Shown here in pieces: positions 27,787-37,220 of a stretch of 64,000 nt of DNA. Source of the DNA: an uncultured Bacteroidales bacterium (lineage in GTDB: Bacteria > Bacteroidota > Bacteroidia > Bacteroidales > Bacteroidaceae); contig CADCHQ010000010.1 in the NCBI GenBank assembly GCA_902801325.1, forward strand, positions 62,001 through 126,000, written 5' to 3'. Position numbers and translations under genes: made by a program. How positions within the stretch are numbered: position 1 is the stretch's first letter; every line of letters begins with the position of its first letter. The notes under the pieces were generated by a model. The model had not been told where the DNA came from. It worked only from the letters and a program-made list of their open reading frames with translations, and did not search any database.

Positions 27787-27896
27787 CCCTAGGTGCAGGC
27801 CTCAACGAACCCTTGTTCGAGGCGCATCGAACTATAGGTGCAAATTCTGAAGACCTAAGGGTCTCCTTATTGTACTATAAGCCTCTCCAGCGATTT
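27787..27896. repeat. 22-bp-period word array (five units)
   Basis: Units start at 27787 (CCCTAGGTGC), 27809 (ACCCTTGTTC), 27831 (ACTATAGGTG), 27853 (ACCTAAGGGT) and 27875 (CTATAAGCCT), spaced exactly 22 bp. The words resemble those of the arrays at 14209 and 63820. Confidence 0.7.
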
Positions 27897-27928
27897 GCGG
27901 CGGTGGGATGGGTGAGATAGAAAACAAA

Positions 27929-27963
27929 ACAAGAGCGCAGATTATACGCTCTTGTCCTGTTTT
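27929..27963. terminator. Bidirectional terminator between capsule gene groups
   Basis: ACAAGAGCG (27929-27937) pairs with CGCTCTTGT (27947-27955), flanked by A-rich and T-rich sequence, so it could stop transcription from both sides. Confidence 0.7.
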
Positions 27964-28012
27964 ATCTTTGTAGTTCACTTTTATATTCTTCTCTTTTCTT
28001 TTTTATCTCCCT

Positions 28013-28432
28013 TTAGTATCTTCGGAATACCAGTGTCGCTTCCTTACTGCTCAGCTGTAGATGGTCGTCGTTGAGTACGTCTACGTGGAAACGACCGTCT
28101 GCTGGAACACCGAAGGAGTCTAGGGCACTGAATGTGCATACTGAATCGGATGGCCAGTGAACAATCTTGCCGATGATGAGGCTGTCACGTGTGTGTGTAT
28201 AATAAGAGAGGTAATAGTCATCCTTGTCCTTTCGCTGGAATTTCATCAGGTCAAGTTGTATGCAATAGTAGATACCCTTGTCCTTTGTGGCGAGTGTCTG
28301 TCCGTCGGCATTGCGCCATTCCGTCATTTGCCACATTCCTGCAATCTCACCTGCTGTCTCGCGCCAGTTAGTGCACGATGCTATAAGTAATAGTGTGCAG
28401 ATGCTGAAAAATAATAGGGCTTTATGTCTCAT
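28013..28432 (-). CDS. Lipocalin-like lipoprotein
   Basis: The 139-residue protein has a lipoprotein signal with lipobox LIASC (Cys near residue 20). The mature part begins IAGMWQMTEW, the entry strand typical of small lipocalin-like (DUF4488-type) Bacteroidota proteins, followed by alternating beta strands. Ligand unknown. It lies 3 bp downstream of the Wzi-like gene and 8 bases separate that from the autokinase gene, so it is the third gene of the minus-strand capsule export operon. Confidence 0.7.
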   Translation of the reverse strand: MRHKALLFFSICTLLLIASCTNWRETAGEIAGMWQMTEWRNADGQTLATKDKGIYYCIQLDLMKFQRKDKDDYYLSYYTHTRDSLIIGKIVHWPSDSVCTFSALDSFGVPADGRFHVDVLNDDHLQLSSKEATLVFRRY

Positions 28433-28435
28433 TTC

Positions 28436-29950
28436 TTATTTCTTTTTAATCCATCCTGAATATGCAACAGAGAGCATTCCACCCTTCGACGAACCTAAAA
28501 GTGAACCTCGGTTCTGTCCGTAGGAAGCCGTGAAACTCAAACCTTCGGCCCTGCGTGGAGTGTATGATGCCTCGATGAGCAGATAGCGTCCCTTGACAGG
28601 ATTGGTTCTAGGGGTGTGGTATGTTCCAAGGCTTTTCGTGTGTGTAAAGAGCACTCGGTATCCGAGTTCAGACAAGGGCTGTCCTTCGATACCAATGTGG
28701 TTGGCTCGCACACGATTGTCGCGGAAGATAATCTTTCCGTCGGCATTGTATATGGGAGAGATGAGCAAGGGATTGCCCATAGCAAAACCGGCATGTTGCC
28801 ATCCACCATAGACCTGATGGTTGTAGTAGTCGTCTACGCCTGCTATACGGTCGGGCATTTCTATAGTCTTGTCGTGATAGACGGGACCAGACTGGTATGT
28901 TGTGCGCAGGTGCTCGTAGACGATAGCGGAAGCAATGGGATTCTTCGGGAAACGCATTTCTACACCATAGAGCATATCTTTCCAATCGTAGAGGAACGGT
29001 GCAAGCTGGCTATGATCCTCGAAGAAGTGTTCGGCATAGAAACTTGCTCCCCAACCTTTGTGCAGGAAATCGGCACGAAGATGCCAACTGCCCAGGTGAT
29101 TGCCTTCGACATTGGAATAGTCGCCGTCGTTGACGTCATTGCCACTGGGGATGAGGGCGTGCCAGAACGATTTTATGCCACCATTGAGCTCTTGGTGAGG
29201 ATCGAACTCCTCGGCACCTTCATGGTCGGCACGGTCCTGCAGATTCCAAGCCTCGCCGGCAAACTGACAACTCATCTCTATGCCACCAGTCAGGGTCACA
29301 GGGAACTTTTCCAGATTACCGATGCGCAGGAATCCGGCCTTGGAGTGATAGAATGAGTTTGCAGTGCGAATGAATTCAGTACCTTCGGTGAAACTGCGTT
29401 GCCAGCGGTTGTCGGTATATGCACCATAGGCAATGTGTGCCTTTAAAGCCAACCAATTCTTGGTGCGAGGAATAACCCAGAAGTCGGGGAGTTCCAGACG
29501 TACCTGAGGTAGGGGACGTGCATTGATGCCAGTGGTTAAACTTCCACTTGAGAGACGCTGGTTCTTCAGTTCCAGCGGACGCTCTTTTTGTCCCACACTC
29601 AATCGGATGGCCTTGTATTGGAAATCAGCATAAACCTGTTGCAAGACAAAATTACTATTGTAATTTACAGCACCCACAAGGTCAATTCCATATCCAATAC
29701 GCCAATTGCGCAGGCTGTCCTCCTCTACATCGCGGAGAAGGGATGCCCGCAATAGGCCACTGTTTAATTCCGTAGTGCCTAGACCATAACGATTGTTGGT
29801 GAACCAGAATGGTGCATTGTCGCCCTTGCCTGCAGTACCTTGAATCTCGGCTTTGTATTGAATGCCCTCCCCAAGCCTACTAATTTGGGCTTCAACGGCG
29901 GACAGACCAAAGGATAAAAGGAATGCAAATGCTATTGCGATTCTTCTCAT
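28436..29950 (-). CDS. Capsule assembly Wzi-family outer-membrane protein
   Basis: The 504-residue protein starts with a signal peptide (cleaved near SAVEA, residue 20). It is predicted as a beta-barrel, with NAPFWFTNNRYGL near the N-terminus and VGQKERPLELKNQRLSSGSL, features of Bacteroidota Wzi homologues. Wzi anchors capsule polymer at the cell surface. It sits between the tyrosine autokinase (3-bp gap) and a lipocalin-like lipoprotein, supporting a capsule role. Confidence 0.88.
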   Translation of the reverse strand: MRRIAIAFAFLLSFGLSAVEAQISRLGEGIQYKAEIQGTAGKGDNAPFWFTNNRYGLGTTELNSGLLRASLLRDVEEDSLRNWRIGYGIDLVGAVNYNSNFVLQQVYADFQYKAIRLSVGQKERPLELKNQRLSSGSLTTGINARPLPQVRLELPDFWVIPRTKNWLALKAHIAYGAYTDNRWQRSFTEGTEFIRTANSFYHSKAGFLRIGNLEKFPVTLTGGIEMSCQFAGEAWNLQDRADHEGAEEFDPHQELNGGIKSFWHALIPSGNDVNDGDYSNVEGNHLGSWHLRADFLHKGWGASFYAEHFFEDHSQLAPFLYDWKDMLYGVEMRFPKNPIASAIVYEHLRTTYQSGPVYHDKTIEMPDRIAGVDDYYNHQVYGGWQHAGFAMGNPLLISPIYNADGKIIFRDNRVRANHIGIEGQPLSELGYRVLFTHTKSLGTYHTPRTNPVKGRYLLIEASYTPRRAEGLSFTASYGQNRGSLLGSSKGGMLSVAYSGWIKKK

Positions 29951-29953
29951 GAC

Positions 29954-32395
29954 TTAGTCTTTTGAGTCTGTGCTATTGTAGTTTCCGTACACACCGTAGT
30001 GACCATAGTGGCTATACTTGCCATAGTATCCGTACTTGCCACTCTTGCCATAGGAACCGTACTTGCCATAACCATAGTAGTAACCATACTTCTTCTTCTT
30101 CAGGTCGATACCATTGAGTACGAGGTTAACCTTCGGCATCTTCTTGTCTTTGGCGATGGCGTTGATCATCTCGAAGTTAGCCTTGATACTATAGTCGGCA
30201 CGAGTCACAACGACGGTAGCATCAGCCGTACGTGCCAGTTCCAGCGTATCACTTACCAGTCCGATAGGAGGCGTGTCGAGTACGATGAAGTCGTATTTGG
30301 TACGCAGATAGTTGATGGCGTCGTCAAGCACATGACGTGAGATAAGTTCCGTGGGGTTGGGAGGAATGACACCTGCGGGCAGAATGTCGAGGTTCTTGTC
30401 GAATCCACTGTTCGAAATCTGAGCCTCCAGTAGGTCGTAGTCGGGCTTCTCGAGAACGAGGAATGAGGTGATACCCTTCTTGCGGTCTTCCATCTTGAAC
30501 ATCTCTGCCAGACGAGGCTTACGAATGTCAAGACCTATGATGAGGACTCGTTTGCCAAGTAGAGCCAGTGACATGGCTAGGTTACTTGCAACGAAGGTCT
30601 TTCCTTCACCGGGGATACAAGACGTAACAGCAACAACCTTTTCGGGATCGGGCAAGACGAAGCGCAAGTTGGTACGCAAGCCACGGAAGGCCTCTTCCAT
30701 CATGCCGTTCTTGTTCTTGTTGACCACGATACCAGCACTGTCTTTCTCCACCTTTGCCAGAGGAATATCGGCCAGAATGGGAAGTTTAGTTAATTGCTCG
30801 ATGTCGTTACGTCCTTCGATGCGATATCTCATCAGACTTAAGAGGAAGAGCAGGATGATGGGGAGTATCAGACCGAGAGCAACAGCACCCATGATGATCT
30901 TACGGCTATCGGGCGCAACCTTTCCTAGAGGTTTGGGGGCATCGATGACACGAGCTTTCGAAGCCTCAGAAGCCATGGATATGTAGTTCTGTTCACGCTT
31001 CTGCAAAAGCATCAAATACAGGCTTGACTGAATCTCCTGCTGACGATCGATGTTACCCAACACACGTTCCTGAGTAGGTGTACTCGATACACGACTGCTG
31101 TACATCTGGTACTGATTGTCGATGCTTGACTTTTGAACCATGAGGTCTTGATAAAGCGTACGCAACGACGTACCGATGGCAGGCCAGAGGTCTTCGAGTT
31201 GTGCAGTAAGGCGTGCAACGGTGGGGTTCGATTCGCTGGAAGTCTTCAGCAATCGGTTGCGCTCCTGTACAATGCTGTTGTATTGGTCGATGCTTGATGC
31301 TAACTGTGCATTGCTCAATCCCAGGTTTGAGGGAATGATCTGGCGCATATTGCTGGGGTTGCTGGCATAGTCGATGAGTGACTTCAGCAGGGTCAGCTGG
31401 GTCTGCATGTTCACCTGTTCCTTCTGGTAACTCTGACTTCCGGAGAGGGCTGATGTGGCATTGTTGGCCAGGTTGATGAGTTCATGACTGCGCTTGTAAG
31501 ACTCCAGGTTAGCCTCCGTAGAGTCAAGCCCACGACGAATTACAGCAATACGATCGTCGATGAACTGGCGTGTCTTCTCAGCCACTGCATTCTTATCGTC
31601 ATTAGCATCATCGTTGTAACTGTTCAGGATTTCACCCAGATAGTCGAGTGCGCGTTCCATTTGCGTGTCCACCATGCGTACGGTTGCAACGCTAATGTTC
31701 TCCTGAGCACCAGAAACGACTACCTTTCCTGCATACCGACGACCTGCATTGATGACAGGGTCAATTGTTACAAACAACTTTCTGTCGCTAGGCATCTTGT
31801 AACCGGCGTTGCGCTGGAAGATGAGTGGACCAACAGCTGTAGGAACAGTTGCGGGCAAGTCTTTAACGTCATGGGTGAATGGGTTGGCACCACCAATGTT
31901 GCCCTCAACGTGTATTCCGCTATTTTTGCGTGTGACCACAAGGTTGATGCGAGTCTGCAGATCGCGCAGGTTGCCTTCAGCCAAGTCCACGATGATGGGT
32001 GAATTCTTATAAAGCTCTTGGTCGATAACGCGTCCCTCCATGCGATAAGAGGTGTAAAGCTTCAGCGTTTGCACTGTACGTGCGGCGATTGCCGTACTGG
32101 CAAGAATTTCCATCTCGTTACCAAATCCACTAGTTGTGGAGATGACTCCCAGCTCTTCAAGGGTGGCCACACTACTGCTTCGTTTCGTGGTACCTTGCTC
32201 CTTGATGAAGACTTTCATGTCAGCAGAGTAGGTGGGAGGTGTGTATCGAAGATAAAGCTTTGCTCCAGCATAGCAAACGATGGCCGACAACAAGATCCAA
32301 TACCAATTAAGGTATATTAGAGTAATGATGGACCGAAGGTTAAAACTTGATGATTCCTCTTCTTCGTTAACGTCATTCAAAACATAATCTGCCAT
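29954..32395 (-). CDS. Polysaccharide co-polymerase / BY-type tyrosine autokinase (Wzc-like) with Tyr/Gly-rich tail
   Basis: The 813-residue protein has an N-terminal Wzz domain with a TM near 30-48, a long periplasmic coiled region, a second TM near 510-530 and a cytoplasmic BY-kinase domain: Walker A SCIPGEGKTF (about 590), Walker A' VLIIGLDIRKPRL, and Walker B YDFIVLDTPPIG. The last 47 residues contain 15 tyrosines separated mainly by Gly, Lys and Ser, an unusually dense phosphorylation cluster. Autophosphorylation of such tails controls polymer length and export. A promoter (TAACTTTG, 32447-32440) lies upstream. Confidence 0.93.
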   Translation of the reverse strand: MADYVLNDVNEEEESSSFNLRSIITLIYLNWYWILLSAIVCYAGAKLYLRYTPPTYSADMKVFIKEQGTTKRSSSVATLEELGVISTTSGFGNEMEILASTAIAARTVQTLKLYTSYRMEGRVIDQELYKNSPIIVDLAEGNLRDLQTRINLVVTRKNSGIHVEGNIGGANPFTHDVKDLPATVPTAVGPLIFQRNAGYKMPSDRKLFVTIDPVINAGRRYAGKVVVSGAQENISVATVRMVDTQMERALDYLGEILNSYNDDANDDKNAVAEKTRQFIDDRIAVIRRGLDSTEANLESYKRSHELINLANNATSALSGSQSYQKEQVNMQTQLTLLKSLIDYASNPSNMRQIIPSNLGLSNAQLASSIDQYNSIVQERNRLLKTSSESNPTVARLTAQLEDLWPAIGTSLRTLYQDLMVQKSSIDNQYQMYSSRVSSTPTQERVLGNIDRQQEIQSSLYLMLLQKREQNYISMASEASKARVIDAPKPLGKVAPDSRKIIMGAVALGLILPIILLFLLSLMRYRIEGRNDIEQLTKLPILADIPLAKVEKDSAGIVVNKNKNGMMEEAFRGLRTNLRFVLPDPEKVVAVTSCIPGEGKTFVASNLAMSLALLGKRVLIIGLDIRKPRLAEMFKMEDRKKGITSFLVLEKPDYDLLEAQISNSGFDKNLDILPAGVIPPNPTELISRHVLDDAINYLRTKYDFIVLDTPPIGLVSDTLELARTADATVVVTRADYSIKANFEMINAIAKDKKMPKVNLVLNGIDLKKKKYGYYYGYGKYGSYGKSGKYGYYGKYSHYGHYGVYGNYNSTDSKD

Positions 32396-32439
32396 AACTA
32401 TTTAGTTTTAGGTGTTTTTATTCATTGCATAATTTCGCG

Positions 32440-32447
32440 CAAAGTTA
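32440..32447 (-). promoter_or_regulatory. -7 box of the autokinase operon
   Basis: Minus-strand TAACTTTG about 45 bp upstream of the autokinase ATG. The -33 region is not a clear match. Confidence 0.5.
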
Positions 32448-32519
32448 CGTCTTTTATTCCAATTGAGGAAATCTTGTGGCGAAAATCACAGGTTAAGTTA
32501 AGTTTTTGTGCACAAATCG

Positions 32520-32550
32520 TTGCGCGTATGGAGTTTTATGTATAAATTTG
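32520..32550 (+). promoter_or_regulatory. Promoter of the second priming transferase gene
   Basis: TTG (32520-32522), 20 bp, TAAATTTG (32543-32550), 29 bp before the ATG at 32579, divergent from the autokinase promoter. Confidence 0.65.
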
Positions 32551-32578
32551 CATAATTTATAAAGGAACGCGTAGGAAT

Positions 32579-33982
32579 ATGAGAAAATTTGATATAGAGG
32601 AGTCTCGGTTACTGAAATTGCTGACTTCCGTCATCGATATTTTGCTGATGTGCCTCTGCCTGGTGGGCTGCTACTATTTCTATGAAGCCGTCGATTCTTC
32701 GGTGAACAATGGCGTTGATTTGCAAACTTATCTTGTGACGGCCATCCTTTGCTATTTGCCGATGACGTTCTTTTTCCCTGTACTTCTTTTCGAACGAACG
32801 ACACGGGGTGACAAGGTGGTGGAGCGTGCTTTCCAGTTAGCCTTAGCGCATATTGTCCTGTTCTTTGCCGTCCTTTTCCTCTTGAAGACTGAAGCCATAG
32901 CACGTATCCTGTTGCTGACTTTCGCAGGCGTATTCTGGGTCGTTCTTACCATTGATCGCCTGATTACGCTATATGCGATTCGTGATTTTCGTAAGCGAGG
33001 GCGCAATGGTAGACATGTCATTTTTGTAGGACACGTCGATGAGATGCAGGACTTGTACGAATACATGAAGAATCGTGAGTTCGGTTATAATATTCTGGGC
33101 ATTTTCTCCGATGAACCCACGAATATGGAGAATGTGCCTACCTTGGGCGGAACCGACGATGTGTTGCCATACCTGCAGGAACACAAGTCCGTGGATGCCG
33201 TCTATTGTACGATGGCCCGCATGTCGAAGGAAAACTTGATTTCATTGTACAAGTATTGCGAAAATCATTTGATACGCTTCTATGCCCTGCCTGTTTATTT
33301 GAGCTTCCTGCGTCGCAATATGCATGTAATGCATGTGGGCAGTACCATTTTGCTATATCCGCGTCGCGAACCGCTTCGTGTGTTTGAAAATCGTCTGATA
33401 AAGCGCATACTAGACTTGGCAGTAAGTTCTTTCTTCCTGCTCACGTTCTTCCCCCTCATCTATGTTGTTGTGGCCTTTATCATCAAGCGACAAAGCCCAG
33501 GACCAGTTATCTTCGTACAGAAGCGCAATGGCCTAAATGGTACAGTCTTCAACTGCTATAAATTCCGCTCGATGCATGTTAACGATCAAGCCGACACATT
33601 GCAAGCCACCGAGCACGACCAGCGCAAATTCCCATTTGGTGATTTTATGCGACGAACCAATATCGACGAATTGCCCCAATTCATCAATGTTTTTCTGGGT
33701 AGTATGAGTTTGGTTGGTCCGCGTCCTCACATGTTGGCTCATACCGAGGAATACGCTCACCTTATAAATAAGTATATGGTACGCCATTGGGTGAAGCCTG
33801 GTATAACAGGTTGGGCTCAAGTGAATGGTTTCCGAGGTGAGACACGTGATTTGGAAGATATGGAAGGTCGCATCAAAGCCGACATTTGGTATGTTGAGAA
33901 CTGGAACTTCTGGCTCGATATTCGCATCATTTGGCGCACGTTAGTTAATACGCTTTTCGGTAAGAATGAGAATGCATACTAA
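32579..33982 (+). CDS. Polyprenyl glycosylphosphotransferase (WcaJ/WbaP-type, long form)
   Basis: The 467-residue protein has four N-terminal TM helices (about 15-115), a CoA-binding-like Rossmann linker (HVIFVGHVDEMQDL), a fifth TM near 285-305, then the catalytic transferase domain: VIFVQKRNGLNGTVFNCYKFRSM, RRTNIDELPQFINVFLGSMSLVGPRPH, and KPGITGWAQVNGFRG. It primes undecaprenyl phosphate with a hexose 1-phosphate. It is the second priming enzyme in this window, so either two glycans are made or the two are alternatives. Confidence 0.92.
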   Translation: MRKFDIEESRLLKLLTSVIDILLMCLCLVGCYYFYEAVDSSVNNGVDLQTYLVTAILCYLPMTFFFPVLLFERTTRGDKVVERAFQLALAHIVLFFAVLFLLKTEAIARILLLTFAGVFWVVLTIDRLITLYAIRDFRKRGRNGRHVIFVGHVDEMQDLYEYMKNREFGYNILGIFSDEPTNMENVPTLGGTDDVLPYLQEHKSVDAVYCTMARMSKENLISLYKYCENHLIRFYALPVYLSFLRRNMHVMHVGSTILLYPRREPLRVFENRLIKRILDLAVSSFFLLTFFPLIYVVVAFIIKRQSPGPVIFVQKRNGLNGTVFNCYKFRSMHVNDQADTLQATEHDQRKFPFGDFMRRTNIDELPQFINVFLGSMSLVGPRPHMLAHTEEYAHLINKYMVRHWVKPGITGWAQVNGFRGETRDLEDMEGRIKADIWYVENWNFWLDIRIIWRTLVNTLFGKNENAY

Positions 33983-34074
33983 TGTCAGCATTTTTTTTTA
34001 ATCCTTATAGCATCGAATAAAAATCAGTAATAATTTAAAAACCAGATAGAATTAATAAAACTACAATAAACGAA

Positions 34075-34704
34075 ATGTCATTTTTTAGTAAACTTTTCGG
34101 TCGTAAGACCAATCAAGTAAAAATCGGGGGCATGGAAGATTACATGACCCTCGTTCGAGTATATTATCAGGCGTCCATGGCTTCTCGTTTGGGCATCTCC
34201 AACTTGGCCGTATTCCCCGACCTCAGAGTCTTCAAACAAACACTCAAAGTTCCGACGGTGAACAATAAGTTGGGATTGGGCGAAAAGAAGAAGTGTCAGA
34301 AGATGCTAACCGAGATGTATGGGATGAGTGACAATTTCTTTAAGGAGATAGACGAAAGTCTGAAGAAACGTTGTCGCTCGGTCAATGAGGTTCAGAGCTA
34401 TTTCCTTGTTTTCCAAGATTTTAGTCAAAACCTGATGATGTCCATGGGTCAACTGATGCAATGGAAACTTCGTCTTCCCTCGTTCTTCCACAAGGCTTTG
34501 CGCCAGATGACGGAAAAGACTGTCAACGACATTTTGAACAAGAACGACTGGAAGGATGATGCCATGCGTCGCAGTGTGGTTGCCATCCGCCGCGCTCAGG
34601 CAACACTGGGCTATAGCGAGCAGTGGATAGTGGAGTTTGCCCATACTATTTTGATGCTTGCCAAGAAAGAACCACGCAACAAAATCGATGACGAAAAGAA
34701 GTAA
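34075..34704 (+). CDS. Conserved-looking hypothetical protein, helical
   Basis: This 209-residue protein has no signal peptide or TM segment and is predicted mostly alpha-helical, with a basic N-terminus (FSKLFGRKTNQVK) and a short charged C-terminus. Codon use matches its neighbours and it has a reasonable start after an AT-rich leader. I do not recognise a named family. It precedes the coiled-coil/ZapA/RNase Y group but has its own spacing, so joint function cannot be claimed. Confidence 0.7.
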   Translation: MSFFSKLFGRKTNQVKIGGMEDYMTLVRVYYQASMASRLGISNLAVFPDLRVFKQTLKVPTVNNKLGLGEKKKCQKMLTEMYGMSDNFFKEIDESLKKRCRSVNEVQSYFLVFQDFSQNLMMSMGQLMQWKLRLPSFFHKALRQMTEKTVNDILNKNDWKDDAMRRSVVAIRRAQATLGYSEQWIVEFAHTILMLAKKEPRNKIDDEKK

Positions 34705-34717
34705 TTTCGGAAAAAAT

Positions 34718-34748
34718 TTTGTCGAAAGCGAAGAAATTACTATTTTTG
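34718..34748 (+). promoter_or_regulatory. Promoter of the coiled-coil/zapA operon
   Basis: TTTG (34718-34721), 19 bp, TATTTTTG (34741-34748), 28 bp before the ATG at 34777. Confidence 0.7.
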
Positions 34749-34776
34749 TGAGCAGATTGCAGAAAGTTTATACAAA

Positions 34777-35070
34777 ATGACCGCTAAAGAGCACGAACTC
34801 ATACAGTTACTTGAGACTCGAGTGGGGCAACTCCTTCAACAGGATGAAGCCCTGCGTGAGCAGTTCCGTGCCTTGGAGGCAAAGATTGCCGAGCGTGATG
34901 GTCAGATTGCAGAACTTGAGCGCCAGAAACAAGAAATGAAGGCGCAATACGACAATCTAAAGGTGGCACGTATTCTGGAGCTTAGCGATAGCGATACACG
35001 CAATGCTCGTCAGAAGATTAACCGCCTGGTGCGAGATGTGGATAAATGTATCGCTCTCCTGAAAGCATAA
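34777..35070 (+). CDS. Small coiled-coil protein upstream of ZapA (ZapB-like)
   Basis: The 97-residue protein is nearly all heptad-patterned helix, with a long Leu/Glu/Gln-rich stretch (about 5-65), then a short basic segment. It lies 13 bp before zapA in the same direction. Similar small coiled-coil genes often precede zapA in Bacteroidota, and by analogy it may help organise the division ring. The division role is inferred from position and shape, not from a diagnostic motif. Confidence 0.7.
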   Translation: MTAKEHELIQLLETRVGQLLQQDEALREQFRALEAKIAERDGQIAELERQKQEMKAQYDNLKVARILELSDSDTRNARQKINRLVRDVDKCIALLKA

Positions 35071-35083
35071 ATAACTTACCTCC

Positions 35084-35377
35084 ATGCCCAATAAGAGCGA
35101 TAAACTATCGATAACCCTAAAGTTTGGAAAGCGTGTAATGCCAATGGTGGTGGCACGCGAGGATGAATATATCTATCGCGAGGCAGAAAAACTCATTAAT
35201 AATCGCTTCAATTTCTATGCATCCAAGTATCCAAACCAGGGCGACGAAATGTACATGCTGATGATGGCGCTTGACGTCGCTGTACGACTCAAACGGATGG
35301 AAGAGGAAAACGATCCCGCCCCCGTGGAGGACGCCATCAAGGCACTCATTACCAAGGTGGAGCAATCGCTTCATTAA
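35084..35377 (+). CDS. zapA: Cell division protein ZapA
   Basis: The 97-residue protein has the small alpha/beta head (KLSITLKFGKRVMPMVVAREDEYIYREAEKLINNRF) followed by the helical MYMLMMALDVAVRLKRMEEE segment typical of ZapA. It cross-links FtsZ filaments at mid-cell. It follows the coiled-coil gene by 13 bp and precedes rny. Confidence 0.88.
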   Translation: MPNKSDKLSITLKFGKRVMPMVVAREDEYIYREAEKLINNRFNFYASKYPNQGDEMYMLMMALDVAVRLKRMEEENDPAPVEDAIKALITKVEQSLH

Positions 35378-35404
35378 GATAATTCGATTCACACAACGCA
35401 CCTA

Positions 35405-35462
35405 AATCGCTGTGCTGATGGGTTTGTATATCCGTCAGCCTGAGGTTGGGAGCGTTTTATTT
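35405..35462 (+). other. Possible structured RNA or terminator between zapA and rny
   Basis: A stem CTGATGG with CCGTCAG around a 10-nt loop sits inside an outer CGCT/AGCG pairing, followed by TTTTATTT. It may be the zapA terminator or a small leader/ncRNA. I cannot assign a known RNA family. Confidence 0.35.
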
Positions 35463-35502
35463 ATATTAAAAACAACATTATAAAACCAACAAAACGAACA
35501 TC

Positions 35503-37059
35503 ATGGCATACATAATAGCTGTTGTCATCGCTTTGGTTATTGTCGGGGCATGGGCAATATATTTCTTCCGTGCTCTCATGCCAAACAAACTGAAGTCCAT
35601 CGAGGCACAGGCTCGCCAACAAGCAGAGCAGGAGGCCGAAGTCATTAAACAAAAGAAATTATTGGAGGTCAAGGAGAAGTTCCTCAACAAAAAGGCTGAG
35701 CTGGAGAAGGAAGTACAACAACGTAACCAACAAATCCAGCAAGGCGAGAACCGCGTAAAACAACGCGAACAGAGTCTCAATCAACGTCAGGACGAACTCA
35801 ATCGTCGCAAGCAGGAGATAGAGGCCACTCGCCAGCGTCTTGAAACCCAGCAAAACCTCCTTGAGCATCGCGAACATGAATTGCAGGAACGCAGTGAAAG
35901 TTTGCTCGAACAAGAGCGTACCCGTCTGGAGGAAATCTCTGGTCTCAGCGTTGACGAGGCACGCGAACGCCTTGTCGAAAGCTTGAAGGATGAGGCAAAG
36001 ACTCAGGCACAGGCCTACATCAACGACATCATGGACGAGGCCAAGATGACGGCCAACAAAGAAGCCAAGCGCATTGTCATTCAGACCATCCAGCGTGTGG
36101 CCACAGAAACGGCCGTTGAAAATAGTGTTACCGTGTTTCACCTCGAGAACGATGACATCAAGGGCCGCGTGATTGGTAGAGAGGGTAGAAATATTCGTGC
36201 CCTTGAGGCCGCAACCGGTACAGAAATTGTTGTTGACGACACTCCCGAAAGCATTGTCATCAGTGGTTTCGATCCCGTTCGTCGTGAGATTGCCCGTCTT
36301 TCCCTCCACCAGCTTGTGGCAGACGGACGCATCCATCCGGCTCGCATCGAGGAAGTCGTGGCAAAGGTGAAGAAGCAAATCGACGAAGAGATCATGGAGA
36401 CAGGTAAGCGTACTGCCATCGACCTTGGCGTACATGGACTTCACCCCGAACTCATTCGTCTGATTGGTAAGATGAAGTATCGTTCTTCTTACGGCCAGAA
36501 CCTGCTTCAGCACTCGCGTGAAACCGCAAACCTCTGTGCTGTCATGGCCAGTGAACTGGGTCTGAATCCCAAGAAGGCCAAGCGTGCAGGTTTGCTTCAC
36601 GACATAGGTAAGGTGCCCGATGAAGATCCCGAGATGCCTCACGCACTCTACGGTGCAAAGTTGGCAGAGATGTACAAAGAGAAGGCCGACATCTGCAATG
36701 CCATTGGAGCCCATCACGAAGAGATGGAGATGGAAACCCTCATTGCCCCCATCGTTCAAGTGTGCGATGCCATTAGTGGAGCTCGTCCCGGTGCACGTCG
36801 TGAGATTGCCGAGGCCTACATCAAGCGTCTCAAGGACCTCGAAAACATTGCCATGTCCTATCCCGGTGTCATGAAGACCTATGCCATCCAGGCAGGTCGT
36901 GAATTGCGTGTCATCGTTGGTGCCGACAAGATTTCGGATCAGGAGACAGAGAAACTCTCCGACGAGATTGCCACCAAGATTCAGAACGAAATGACCTATC
37001 CCGGACAGGTTAAGATTACCGTCATCCGCGAGGTTCGTTCCGTTAGCTATGCCAAGTAA
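35503..37059 (+). CDS. rny: Ribonuclease Y
   Basis: The 518-residue protein has an N-terminal TM helix ([21 protein letters not shown]), a long coiled coil rich in Gln, Glu and Arg (about 25-160), a KH domain ([23 protein letters not shown], about 218-240) and an HD phosphohydrolase domain ([10 protein letters not shown], then GAHHEE). It starts mRNA decay at the membrane. Length and domain order are standard. Confidence 0.96.
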   Translation: MAYIIAVVIALVIVGAWAIYFFRALMPNKLKSIEAQARQQAEQEAEVIKQKKLLEVKEKFLNKKAELEKEVQQRNQQIQQGENRVKQREQSLNQRQDELNRRKQEIEATRQRLETQQNLLEHREHELQERSESLLEQERTRLEEISGLSVDEARERLVESLKDEAKTQAQAYINDIMDEAKMTANKEAKRIVIQTIQRVATETAVENSVTVFHLENDDIKGRVIGREGRNIRALEAATGTEIVVDDTPESIVISGFDPVRREIARLSLHQLVADGRIHPARIEEVVAKVKKQIDEEIMETGKRTAIDLGVHGLHPELIRLIGKMKYRSSYGQNLLQHSRETANLCAVMASELGLNPKKAKRAGLLHDIGKVPDEDPEMPHALYGAKLAEMYKEKADICNAIGAHHEEMEMETLIAPIVQVCDAISGARPGARREIAEAYIKRLKDLENIAMSYPGVMKTYAIQAGRELRVIVGADKISDQETEKLSDEIATKIQNEMTYPGQVKITVIREVRSVSYAK

Positions 37060-37220
37060 AACGCCCCTCTCCCCGCTTGCCTCCGTCGCAAGCTCCCCAA
37101 CGCTAACGCCTAACTTGCGTTGCCCCGTTGGGGCGAGGGCTTTTCCTTTAGACCGAAATTCTTTTGACGTAAATCCTAATTCCTAATTCGTAATTCGTAT
37201 CTCGTAATAAAGTTTCTTTC
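37060..37220. other. Intergenic GC-rich hairpin region after rny
   Basis: It contains a CCCCTCTCCCC-type dispersed sequence and the hairpin GCCCC GTT GGGGC followed by GAGGGCTTTTCC, a likely terminator for rny (about 37110-37147). Repeats of the CCTAATTC word follow. No gene is seen. Confidence 0.5.

Larger units (their letters stand above)
27727..28012. other. Intergenic region between convergent genes, with 22-bp array and second hairpin
   Basis: No gene is seen. It contains the 22-bp-period array 27787-27896 and the terminator at 27929-27963. Confidence 0.6.

Noticed and set aside
35659..36759. 366-codon minus-strand frame opposite rny
   Set aside because: Shadow of RNase Y, whose domains are unmistakable on the plus strand.
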